A stretch of DNA of 63,625 nucleotides from Fomitopsis serialis (Eukaryota > Basidiomycota > Agaricomycetes > Polyporales > Fomitopsidaceae): positions 1-63,625 of the forward strand of contig NW_025955179.1 of assembly GCF_022376445.1 (NCBI RefSeq), read 5' to 3'. A program made the translations under genes and the position numbers. Positions 12,651 through 22,829 of this stretch are shown here, one piece after another. Below the pieces are notes generated by a model that searched no databases, was not told the DNA's origin, and saw only the letters and a list, made by a program, of their open reading frames with translations. Positions within the stretch are counted from its first letter, which is position 1. Each line of letters starts with the position of its first letter.

Positions 12651-14350
12651 ATGCCATACTCAAGTTTTGCCGAGCTCAAGAGGGATTATGTTGAAGTCAA
12701 TCCACATTCTGCAAAGCTGTCCGTGCACTCTATCTGGTCTTCTCTCATTGTCAACTGACAGCTCACTAGCTTTGTGGGGATTTATCTCGATCTCGAGAGT
12801 TATCTGTATTTCTCCGCCACAGGTATGTATACATAGTTATCGCCGTGTGCAGTTGACCGAACTACATGATAGCACTGGTCGTGTATGATTTCTTGTTGAC
12901 CCTTGATCGCGAAGTCTCGTACGTCTGGAGGGCGAAGCAGTCAGTTTCATCGCTGTTGTTCTACAGCTTCCGATATGCGGCCCTCCTCAACATCGTCCCC
13001 ACGCTGCTCATTCGCATGTCGTTGCCCGAGTTGCAATCCAATTGGGTGCGTAACATCCAGCAACTCAGATCTTCGCTTCACGTGGCTAACAGATGGGACA
13101 GAGGCAAGTTTGACAATCTGTTGCACACAGCATGGATCGGAGGACTGAATGCACATCGTAGCTGCGGTATCATGCTGCATGTCCAGATGGCGTTGGATAT
13201 CATCATTCTCGTGAGCTCCACCGGTAAGGACTCGTGGATCGAACAGCTTAGGGCAGTGCTCGCTGACGAAGAGTCCCATCCAGTCTTCGCTGCGCTTCGC
13301 GTCTACGCCATGTTCAACCGTGGTCGATTGCTGTTCAGTCTTGTGCTGATAGCTGGTTTGCTAAATCCTGCCATCTCGATCGTGAGTATGCCCAAAGTTT
13401 CTATGCCGCTATTGCGTGCACCGGAAGAACTAACTCACATTATGCGATAATTGGCAAGTAGTACATCTTCAGGAGGTCGCTTCCAACGTTGGACGCCTAT
13501 CTCAAGCGTGAAGCATGTATGTTGACTATCATAGGTGACGATACGTCATATGAGAAGTAAGTATATCCTTGTTTGTTAAGCACTATGGACTTACCTTGAG
13601 GCCCGAACCACGCAGCTGTAAGTGTCATGACATACAGATAGATATTATTGTTTGAAGTAGAATCGGATGGGATGCTTCAATTGGTCGCAGGGATGATTGG
13701 AGCAAGAGCAGCCTCCGTTGTTTCCGATGGCATCGTGTTAGCTTTAACTGTCGCTAGGACTCAAACACTGACTAAGGCACGCCGCAATCAACGTGGGGAC
13801 GGCGTGGCGTCGACATTGAGTGGGGTGCTCTTTCGAGATAGTGCGTAAACTTCACCGTTACTCTTTCCTCCTACCCTACTTATTGTCGATCAATAGCGGT
13901 TTCGTGTTTCTCGTGCGTCAAGCTAGTAGCCCCCCTTCACTAGACGACACAGCGCTGAAATGACACAGGTTATTATGTATCATCAACGTGATTGGGATGG
14001 CCACGGGCCGCCTGACAGAAGTGAGAGCCACCTCGCATCGTGCACAGGCCCGGTGACGCTCTGAACCTATTCTGCACAGTTCATTGAAATCTGGCAGCTG
14101 TGGACCGCTACGTATGTCGTCTTTGCTACCTCTCCTCGGCCGCGCGAACCAGCTAATCGCATTTGACTCTTACAGTTTTACTTCTGTCCTGCTGTCGCGT
14201 CTCTTCTTGGACCTTCGCGAGGTATCAGGTACAGACGACGGCGGGAAGTCTGACTTCCTCTCTCGCACTCTCCCGAGTTTTCGCACGGGATCGTCGGATA
14301 CGTCAACACACTGTTACACAGATCACAGAGGCACTGGAGATGTAGCTTGA
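12651..14350 (+). CDS. DUF6533 multi-pass membrane protein, copy 3
   Basis: Close duplicate of the gene at 8099. It starts MPYSSFAELKRDYVEV, then FVGIYLDLESYLYFSAT, VVYDFLLTLDREVSYVW, FRYAALLNIVPTLLIRM, MALDIIILVSSTGKDSW, LRVYAMFNRGRLLFSLVL, GMIGARAASVVSDGIVLA, INVIGMATGRLTE and FTSVLLSRLFLDLREVSG. The C-terminal tail differs from copy 2 because a deletion after EALEM-like sequence changes the frame and stop. The first intron donor also differs (the GTCTTA of copy 2 is ATCTGG here, with a GTCTTC six bases further on), so its splicing may have shifted. Membrane protein of unknown function; whether this copy is still functional is open. Confidence 0.68.
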
Positions 14351-14945
14351 GATGAATTTCATTGATGCTAGATCGTGACGCGGTCCATAAGGAAACCATC
14401 GGATGTCTAGGCCTACTTATTTGTCGCAGTCAGACCGTGCAGAGACTTCGGCGTACGGGGATACGAGTCATGGAAACAGGCCGCCGCTATCTAGTTCCGT
14501 GGGCTGTGAGGCACCTGCGAGCATGGCATTTACATCCGGTCAGAGGAATCTTACGAGGGTGCGAATAGAAAGATCTGATGCAGCCGTCTACATGGTAAGA
14601 AATAAGTCCTCCTGAATTTGCGCATGCGCTCCCTTTCTTGCAAGCGCGGGCAAACGGCAAGTCGCGTCGGAGACGCGTCCCGCGGGACGACGCGTCTGTG
14701 GCGGTGGCGAGGCACCATGGGATCACCAATCAGCGCGTGAGACGAGTGTTATTTACGGCGCGACTTTCGCAGTGTCTCGAAATGTGAACGCACTCTGAAC
14801 GCACTCGCCGCTCGGAGGACCACAGCCTTCTCGCTCTGCGTCCAGCGCATTGCGAATCTAGAGTCTTTCTCCGCCACTCGTACACGCTGGGCTTTAATTC
14901 CTTGCATGCCTAAGCCACAGTACGCTAGTGCACCGAGAAGAGCCT
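14347..14945. repeat. Duplicated spacer, copy 2 (upstream of SMase C)
   Basis: Second copy of the spacer at 9957-10426, same orientation, with scattered substitutions and small indels. It carries about 130 bases (14,470-14,650) that copy 1 lacks. The unique stretch 14,946-15,591 that follows holds the SMase C promoter and has no recognised gene. Confidence 0.75.
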
Positions 14946-15506
14946 CTCATCCTTACGACACGCAATCCCTCGTTCGTCCCTGGGTGTCTTTTATCGCACT
15001 CACCTCCTTAAGCTTCCATTCTTCACTCAGCTTGCCCCTGCCAGATGACCATTGCGCTCTACAGCGTGCCGTACGCGTAACTGCTAATATTCACCATCTA
15101 TGCAGTGGCAATGCATGGTGGACGTCAACTTTACACATACCTTTGCATGCGCTTGTCCACGATCTCGCCGACAGCGCTTTGCGCTCGAAGACAGCTTGCT
15201 AAGAATGCCGGCAACTTGACTGCTGAGCAACGTTGGAGACTAGGGGATGCGGACATTCCCTGGAGCATGCATGTACGTTGCGCTTCTATTCTCGAAACCC
15301 GCAACTCGTGTCTTGATGCCTCGTTGCACTACCAGGGAATAATCCTAGCGGCCCCGGACATGTCGTCATCTCGGAAATTGGCAAGGAATGAGAGGAACGC
15401 CGGCTCGTCAAGCTATATGGCCCTGCTGACCTTGTACGTTGCACGCACGTTCGCCCCTTCACTGGATGTACGATGTTCTTTTCGAGCGATGACTTCCATT
15501 CGAGAC

Positions 15507-15513
15507 TATATAG
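15507..15513 (+). promoter_or_regulatory. TATA box of SMase C
   Basis: TATATAG, 85 bases before the ATG at 15592, the same distance as for SMase A. Confidence 0.5.
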
Positions 15514-15591
15514 CCTACATTCTATGGGCCCGAGCGGGCCGTGTGTTGTTCGAACTCGACCTCCAGGCTCGAGCAATTCGCGGTCGCGGTG

Positions 15592-18500
15592 ATGACTAGG
15601 GCTTTGAACCTCGTCCTTGGTGTCGCTTCACTGAGGGCGGTCCTCTGCCTCCCTAATGGCTTACAATCAGCGTATACTGCAGCTGGTGCATTCCCCACCA
15701 GTTTATATGCGTCGTATTACAACGACCCCACTGCTACGACGGCTGAACCTCAGCCAGTTGTCTCCGATCCTGTCACGGTGAGCGCCTACGTCCATATTCT
15801 GCCCCCTCTCACTCAGTACATGATGTAGCATGAAATCTATCCGTACTGGTTGACGGACGCGGAAGAGATCCCACAGGTTCGATATACTTCCCTGACCAGC
15901 CGTGTAACGCTAACTCCCTCGCAGAACGACACTGAGGAAATACATCCTCTACCGCCTCCGGCTAACTCTTCGGTGTTCCTCGAGACGGCTGTCGCGCAGA
16001 TTGTCTCGATAGCGAAGAACCCCATCTTCGCAGCTGACTCCTGCGCAGCTTGTCAAGCCGCGCTCGAGGTTGCCAAGTTTCTGGTGATGGCGCAACCCCA
16101 GCAGGGCCCAAAGCTCGCCGTGCATCTTTGCGAGTACTTTAACTACAGCACGACCCTCGATTGCGAGACGACGTATGGAATATACACGCTTGGCTCGGTG
16201 ATGACGCAGACGATCGCGGCCGCAGACGTCGGAGGCTACGACGGGCAGGTGAGTACGGTTTGGTGCTGATGAATATTATATGACTGATGACGCGCTTCAG
16301 ACCATATGCAACCAGTTTCTTAGTCTCTGTCCGAGGCCGCCCACGAGTCCCCTTGACTTAGACAGTTGGTTCGCGAAGCCGAAACCTAACCCGCTCCCTC
16401 CGCCCAAGCAACCCACGGGGGAGCGCCTGAAGATCCTACACTTATCCGACTTGCATATCGATCCTCGTAAGTTTATATGCTAATTAGTGTCTCCTCGCTT
16501 ATACGAAGGTATGCGGCAGGTTACGCTATCGGAGCGGAGGCGAACTGCAGCCAGTACTTGTGTTGCCGCGTGAACGGCTACAACGAGAACAGTCTCAACC
16601 AGACAGTGCAGCCTGCCCCCCATTTTGGTGCCTTCAATTGGTACGTGTATGCTACTACCAGGCATCGTCGTGTTCTCATTGCACCTGCTACGTATCAGCG
16701 ATTCCCCCTACCCCTTGATTGTCGCAGCGTTGCAAGCGGTGCCGGCCCTCACAGGCACGGAAGAGACGGGCTTCGACTTCACGATCTATACTGGCGACCT
16801 AATCCCCCACGACCCCGCCAACGAGCTTTCAAGGTAGGGATGTGTCTCCTCGGCCTATTTGTCATCTCACCAACTCAACCTCGTTGCGTAGGGCTTACAC
16901 GGTCTACTCCGAGGTGCGTATAACTCAGTGCGCAGTCTCGTGCAGTTCCGACCTCCTGCCTTTAGTCCGTCTTGTATGACCTTATCAAGCGGCTTGTCAA
17001 CACCGGGCCCGTATACGCTGTGCAGGGCAACCACGACACGTACAACATGTAAGTTACAGCCTGTTCCGATCTGCCCAGGGAACGGACACCTGACTATGAC
17101 TCCGATAGGGCAATGAACTCGCCGTACAACATCGGGAACGGTCTTCGAGATCAGTTCGATTGGTATGCTACGAAGGATTGATGTGTCGCCCGAGGCTTAG
17201 ACTGGCCATGCTCAGGGACTACAACCACCTCGCAGCGCTGTGGGAGCTAGAAGACTGGATTGACGGGGACACGGCGCAGCAAGCGCGCACGCATTACTCG
17301 GCGTACTCTGTGCAGCGTCAGGACGGTTTGAGGATCATCACGATCAACACAGATTTCTGTGCGTGATTTATGAGTGGTCTCAGCTGCTTGGAAAGTCATT
17401 AACGGATCTGCATGCGAACAGGGTACACGTACGTTCGATTGGCCGAAGGCTCCAGATTCGGCCCACCAAACTGAGACGCCGATACAGACAGAACTACTTC
17501 AATTACATCGACTTGGCTTCGTCGGACAACTCGGGCATGCTGCGGTTCTTGACCGATGAGCTGCAGGACGCGGAAGATACGGGTGACAGAGGTGTGCATG
17601 GTCTACCTCAGGAGGAACTGTCCTGACTCTTCGTTCATCAGTGTGGATCTTGGGCCATGTTCTCAGTGGCTGGGACGGAACCGAGCCTCTGGAGAACCCG
17701 TCGAACTTGTGTACGTGCCCTTGTATTGCCATATTGTTGCTAGCTAATGGGAGATATCTCAATAGTCTACCAGATGTAGGTTTCTGTGCTAGTATCCTTG
17801 GCGTGCGTACTCAACTTGTTCCGAAGTGTCGATCGTTACTCGCCGCATGTCATCGCAGGTGCGTCTCGTCAGTGACTTCGTGTGAGTGGTACTTACAGTT
17901 GCTTCAGCCATCTTCTTTGGGCATACACACGAAGACCAGCTTACTGTAAGCTGACACACGAGGGAGCGACAAGAGTGCGACTCACCTCCGTACAGATCTT
18001 TTACGCGAACAACGCCACGAACATCAGCGCCGAGAATGCGCAGACTGTGGCATGGGTGAGTTCAGTCTATCGACCTGCGCGGAGACTGGTACTTACTGAC
18101 CTTGTGAAGATCACTCCGTCGGTTACACCTTTGACAAACCTCAACTCAGGGTTCCGTATCTACGAGGTGGATTCAGGCGTGCGTTCTTCCGTAGTCCAAT
18201 TCTTTGAGATGTTGCAGTTCTGACTCCAATTGGCACTAGACATTCGATATCCTTGATGCCTACACGTGGGTCGATTGGCAGGCTGCACGACGCTCGCAAT
18301 GCTTACTTTCTGCTAGGTGGCAGGCCGATGTCAACGCTTTCGGCGGTTTGGACGGTCAGACCGAATATGGGCCAACGTTTGAACTTGAATACAGCACTCG
18401 CGAAGCGTATGGCGATAGTATCACTGGATGGGGTCCGGACGACCCTCTCAACGCGACTTGGTGGCATCTCGTCACGGAAGGTCCGTGCGACAGCACCGTG

Positions 18501-18724
18501 AAGTGTCAGGTCCGCTGACGTTTGCTTCACTCAGCCATGGAGACAACTCGTCTCTCATACAGCTGTACAACCTGTACCAAAGCAAGAGCTCAGTCATGAC
18601 GCCCGAGTGTACGGGTGAATGCCTCACCGCCAAGATATGCTACTTGCGTAGTGGAAGTGCCAGCCTTTCGCTTGCTAATTGTCCAGCCGGGTACGGCAGC
18701 ACGCAGGGTGGGGCGTACCCTTGA
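15592..18724 (+). CDS. Acid sphingomyelinase-like phosphoesterase (SMase C), apparently intact
   Basis: Full-length paralogue of SMase A with the same exon layout. The ATG at 15592 (MTRALNLVLGVASLRAVLC) gives a signal peptide; an in-frame ATG at 15541 is less likely because it lies only 34 bases from the TATA box. It contains AFPTSLYASYYNDPTATT, EIYPYWLTDAEEIPQ, a saposin-like part (DSCAACQAALEVAKF, TTLDCETTYGIYTLG, CNQFLSLCPRP) and the metallophosphoesterase motifs SDLHIDPR, IYTGDLIPHD, GNHDTYN, GHVLSGWD (Pro to Leu relative to A) and FGHTHEDQLT. The end is CTGECLTAKICYLRSGSA and AGYGSTQGGAYP-stop, longer than in A. Expected to be secreted and to act on sphingomyelin or related lipids, by family. 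It is the 5' donor type of the chimeric SMase B. Confidence 0.87.
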
Positions 18725-19132
18725 AGGTTGGATAGTGGTGTAGGTTTGTGTCCTGCTGGTGTGTTGTGTCAGGCGCTGAGTGGCACGACGGTGTGGGACA
18801 AGACCAGTGGCAATGTATATACAGCTGCGAGCGCAATGTCAGTTGTATTGTTCATGCCTGTATATGCAAAGGAGATCGTTGTCACGACATTGACCCGGGA
18901 AAGGTGAGTAAGGACATGTTCCGGACGGCGGAAAGCATGAGTATACTACAACCACGTGTCTATGGCTCTCCCGCACCCGTCACAGGATCGCGTCGTCCCG
19001 CGAGACACATGTGATAACTGTCTGATCGAGCGGTATAAGGCATCCGAGACGAGCGACCTCCCGCTCAGATCCAGGTATTCCCCCCGCACGTCTCCTATAC
19101 CACCCTCAGCGACAGCAAACAAGTAGACAGCT
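18725..19132. other. Intergenic, SMase C 3' flank and dehydrogenase promoter
   Basis: No gene is recognised; open frames up to 88 codons show no motif. It contains the putative 5' untranslated region of the acyl-CoA dehydrogenase gene. Confidence 0.5.
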
Positions 19133-21652
19133 ATGGCCACGAAGGCGCTTAAGCAACTCACACGGGAGGAGGTCGCTCAGGTCAGTGTGGCTCCCGATCA
19201 TCTCAGGAGCGTAAGAGTAACGGGCCCCTCTTGATTGGTCGCTGTAGCACAACAAGCCAGACGACTTGGTACGCTTTCTCAACAGCCCGTCAATGTTGCG
19301 CAGAGCTCATGCAGCAAATGCGTACATAGTGGATTGTAATAGACGCGAAAGTGTACGACGTATCCAAGTTCAAGAACTTACACCCTGGCGGAGCCAACGT
19401 ATTCCTTGCAGAACAGATTCGTGCGTACTCTATCTTGCTCATGTATATGTCATACATAAGCAGACCTACCTATTATTACAGCTGGTCAGGATGCTACAGA
19501 AGCGTTCTACGGCCTGCACCGCCATGAGGTCCTCCTAAGGCCTCAGTATGCACGGTTGCAGATTGGCACGATTGGCGGCGAGGAGAGTCACATTGTCAGC
19601 AACGTCTCAGGTCAATTGAGCGAGGTTCCGTATGCCGAGCCAACGTGGTTGTCGAAGGGATATCACACCCCATACTACAAAGAGGTACGCTACAATCCCT
19701 TCCCCTCAGGTCGGCGACTCACTGTGCCGCAGACCCACCACCGGTTCCAGAAGGCGATGAGGAAGTTTACTGATGAGGAGATCACCCCTGAGGCGACGGT
19801 GAGTCGTGTGTTCGTCAGTATCGAGACTATTACCTAAACATCACCCGCAGGCACGAGAAGAGGACGGTAAACGACCCAGTCCTAGTTTAGTCAAGAAGAT
19901 GGGGTTCGTCTCGTGATTTGCCTAGCATCTGCAGCACATTGACATCATCTTACAGGGATAACGGTCTGAATGCAATGCGTCTTGGCCCTGGAAAGCACCT
20001 CAAAGGCCTAACGCTATTGGGAGGCGCAGTCACCCCGGAAGAGGTACTCATTTTCATACTTCTGCTTCTTCATCACTCACCAGCGGCTTTATCCCTAGTA
20101 CGATTATTTCCATGAGGTATGCCTACGAGTTTGGTAACATGGCGCCGAAAGTACTCATCATGGTTTAGCTCATACTCAACCAAGAAGCTGTCCGCGCCGG
20201 TATGCGCGGCTTCCAAGATGGGTTCAATGGCGGAATGGTCATCGGCTTGCCGCCCGTGATGCATTTTGCGAAGCCCGAGCTGCGCGATCGTGTCATGAAG
20301 GAGGTTCTTTCCGGCGAGAAGTACATCAGCTTGGCGATCACCGAGGCGTTCGCAGGCTCCGATGTCGCGGGCTTGAAGACGACCGCTCGCAAGACCGAGG
20401 ATGGCAAGTTCTGGATCGTCAATGGTACCAAAAAGTGGATCACGAACGGGGCGTGAGTGGGCTGTATGCGTGTGCTTTGCAAATCTTCTAATGCGATTAC
20501 TGTCTTTCAGGTTCTCCGATTAGTACGTGCTCTCGCATTAGTCCGAAACGGCGTACTAATCCACATAATCAGCTTCACCGTCGGATGTAACACCGGGGTA
20601 AGCCACACTCTGATATCCTTGCCTGAATATCATCTCACACGCTCTCAACACCTGACAGAAAGGATTGACTGCAATCCTTGTGGAACGTGGTGACGGCGTT
20701 GAGACAAAGGCGATCAAGACTTCATATTCATCAACAGCCGGGACCGCGTATATCACCTTTGACGATGTCAAAGTTCCCGTCGAGAACACCCTCGGACCCG
20801 TCAATGGCGGTGTCTTCGTCATCCTCAGGTACGTTATATGCTTCTATTTAGGCTGGCGAGGAGGATGCTGATTGTTGTTGGCCAGCAACTTCAACCACGA
20901 GCGATGGGTTATGGCCTGCGCGTCCATCAGGGCACAACGGACTATCGTCGAGGAATGCATGAAGTGCGTGGTTCGCTGTCTACGCCGTGAAGTGTCATTC
21001 ATTGACGCCTTGGCAGGTGGGTCAACCAGCGGAAAGCGTTTGGCAAGCCGCTCAGCTCGCAAGCCGTCATCCGCTCGAAGCTCGCTGAGATGATCGCTCG
21101 CGTCGAGAGCTTGCAGGCGTGGCTAGAGAACATCACGTACCAGATGAACAACATGGTCCGTCGTCACTTCTCTGTCTCTCCCGGAATTTATATTGACCCG
21201 GACTTGGTTTAGTCGTATAAGGAGCAAGCTGCCCTACTTGCGGGGTAAGTCTAGGGTCGGTGATCTCGGTGTCACGCGCAAGTATTGAGTATACGTTCTT
21301 GTAGCCCTATTGGTCTATTGAAGATGGCTGCGACGCGCGCTGCGCAAGATACTGCCCGTGACGCAGTGCAGATCTTTGGTGGCCGTGGTATCACGAAGAC
21401 GGGCATGGGTCGTTTGATTGAGCACGTATGTGTGCATTGTCTGCAGTTTAGCTTATCAAATTTGACCCGCTGTTTCCTTCCAGTATCACAGAACCGTGCC
21501 GTTCGACGCGCTCCTCGGAGGAGGTAAGATGCCATGTACTGTATCCGATTAGAGGAGTATGCTCATGCAGTCGTCTCACAGCGGAGGATGTCCTGGGCGA
21601 CCTCGGTGTTCGCCAGGCAATCAAGAACATGCCGAAGGGAGCAAGGCTATAG
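19133..21652 (+). CDS. Cytochrome b5 / acyl-CoA dehydrogenase fusion protein
   Basis: Starts MATKALKQLTREEVAQHNKP. The first 80 or so residues form a cytochrome b5 heme-binding domain (WIVIDAKVYDVSKF, heme-ligand HPGG, then GLHRHEVL). The rest is an acyl-CoA dehydrogenase: N-terminal helical part (DNGLNAMRLGPGKHLKGL, GMRGFQDGFNGGMVIGLPP), FAD/substrate beta domain (YISLAITEAFAGSDVAGL, WIVNGTKKWITNGAFSDYF, AYITFDDVKVP) and C-terminal helical domain (NHERWVMACASIRAQRTIV, AFGKPLSSQAVIRSKLAEM, QIFGGRGITKTGMG). It probably oxidises acyl-CoA, with the b5 domain as an internal electron carrier. The last three residues, ARL, fit the peroxisomal PTS1 consensus, so peroxisomal location is plausible. 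Several introns; no frame problem seen. Fusions of this type are known in fungi, but the substrate cannot be read from sequence. Confidence 0.9.
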
Positions 21653-22829
21653 CCGCCGTTTATTGCAGCGGCGGAGGAAGCTTTCGGGTTTCGAGCCGCC
21701 ATCATAATGTTATTCGTTCCTTGCAGTATTGGATGTACAGTACCCTCATGGCATTTGGATATCAGCCTTCTATTCTCAATCGTGTGCGTGGAAGCTTGTA
21801 TGCGAGCGTACACCTCCGTTGCCCTTGAGAGCAACTGTCAGTCAATAATCGCCAGAACGGTGAGCAAAAGGAAAAGAGACATTTCACTTCACAAGGAAGC
21901 GTAGTGATTCCAAAGATTAATGATACGGCCGTCAGTCGGAGTTGGTACACGGAATCCCCTAGTAAAAGGCGAGGGGATTATATGTTGTACCAACTCCAGC
22001 CGTTAATATGATTGGTGAGAACTCACGACATGCGACAAAGTTTTGCATTTCGTGCAGTCCGCGCTGAGCGCTGAGCGCTGAGTACGGGCGTTTATGGACC
22101 ATTGGCTGCCTTACCGTAAGTTAGCTGCACTCATAGGCGGCCATATGGACTTTGTGTCGCCACAGTCTCTTTCGGCAGCGAACTTCCTGTCATGTCACGA
22201 TCCGTGTGTTAATGTTAATCAAATAGTTGTGATGCTCTTCAAGTTCGTCTATAAATCGGCGAAGCAGTAAGTTGCGTAGACTGAGGTTAAGTATCGGACG
22301 GCTCGTATCATGGTGATCTCAGTCCGTGGTTTAGACACCGTCGCAGACAGAGGTTGATGTCAAGACGAACCAGGACATGCATCAATTCTGGGCCAGTACT
22401 GCACTGGTGGCGGTCAAGACTACACCGATTGCCTGATATGGAGGGGCAATCGAGGCGCGGCAGAAGCCGAGACGGGTGACGAGCGTGCTCGGCGTCGGTG
22501 GTCTTGTTGTCCATCCTTCCGCCTCCTCTCCCTCAACCACCTCCCTCGACCCATCTCTGACGGCCTCTCTTCCACCAGCGTCGCCCACTCTCTCTGAACG
22601 ACGGTGCAGTCTCTCGATTAATTGGACACCGTCGCCTGTATCCGAAGTAAGAGCTCTTTCGTTTTCTGCGTCGACACGGCAATCAACCTCTCCTAGACTT
22701 TGTTGTCTGGCTCGCTGTATCCTGTCGCATCGCTGTCTATTTGTCTGTCGGTACTCGCACCCTCCTGTCGTATCCTCAGAAAAGTGCAACGAAGTTTTAT
22801 TCCACTTCACCTGCCTGAGTCGTGCAAAG
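21653..22829. other. Intergenic, includes hairpin repeat and CT-rich leader of the RRM gene
   Basis: No protein gene is recognised. It holds the inverted repeat at 21938-21997, three head-to-tail copies of GCGCTGA at 22061-22082, and a C/T-rich stretch (22,500-22,800) that is probably the promoter and leader of the gene at 22830. Confidence 0.5.
21938..21997. repeat. Inverted repeat (potential hairpin)
   Basis: GGAGTTGGTACA (21938-21949) is repeated perfectly inverted as TGTACCAACTCC (21986-21997). Inside it a second pair, ATCCCCT and AGGGGAT, is also inverted, leaving an 11-base loop. The flanks keep weak complementarity (CGGC left, GCCG right). It lies 286 bases after the dehydrogenase stop, too far for a simple terminator; a short non-autonomous element or a structured RNA are alternatives. 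Confidence 0.7.

Larger units (their letters stand above)
6794..17036 (+). repeat. Tandem segmental duplication (two units of about 4.8 and 5.5 kb)
   Basis: Unit 1 (6794-11546) runs from the 3' half of SMase A through DUF6533 copy 2 and a spacer into a C-like SMase 5' half. Unit 2 (11547-17036) runs from an A-like SMase 3' half through DUF6533 copy 3 and the same spacer into SMase C. The order and orientation are identical, and long stretches match closely (SMase 3' ends, DUF6533 exons and introns, spacers). The boundary lies inside SMase B, where C-like sequence (CAGGGTAATCACGA) switches to A-like sequence (GGGACGATACCAATCC). Differences include a spacer and promoter deletion in unit 1 (about 10,400-10,430), a deletion of about 170 bases after DUF6533 copy 3, and several deletions inside SMase B. 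Confidence 0.8.

Noticed and set aside
22061..22082. GCGCTGA triplicate as a possible CRISPR or satellite array
   Set aside because: Only three 7-base units without spacers; an ordinary short tandem repeat.
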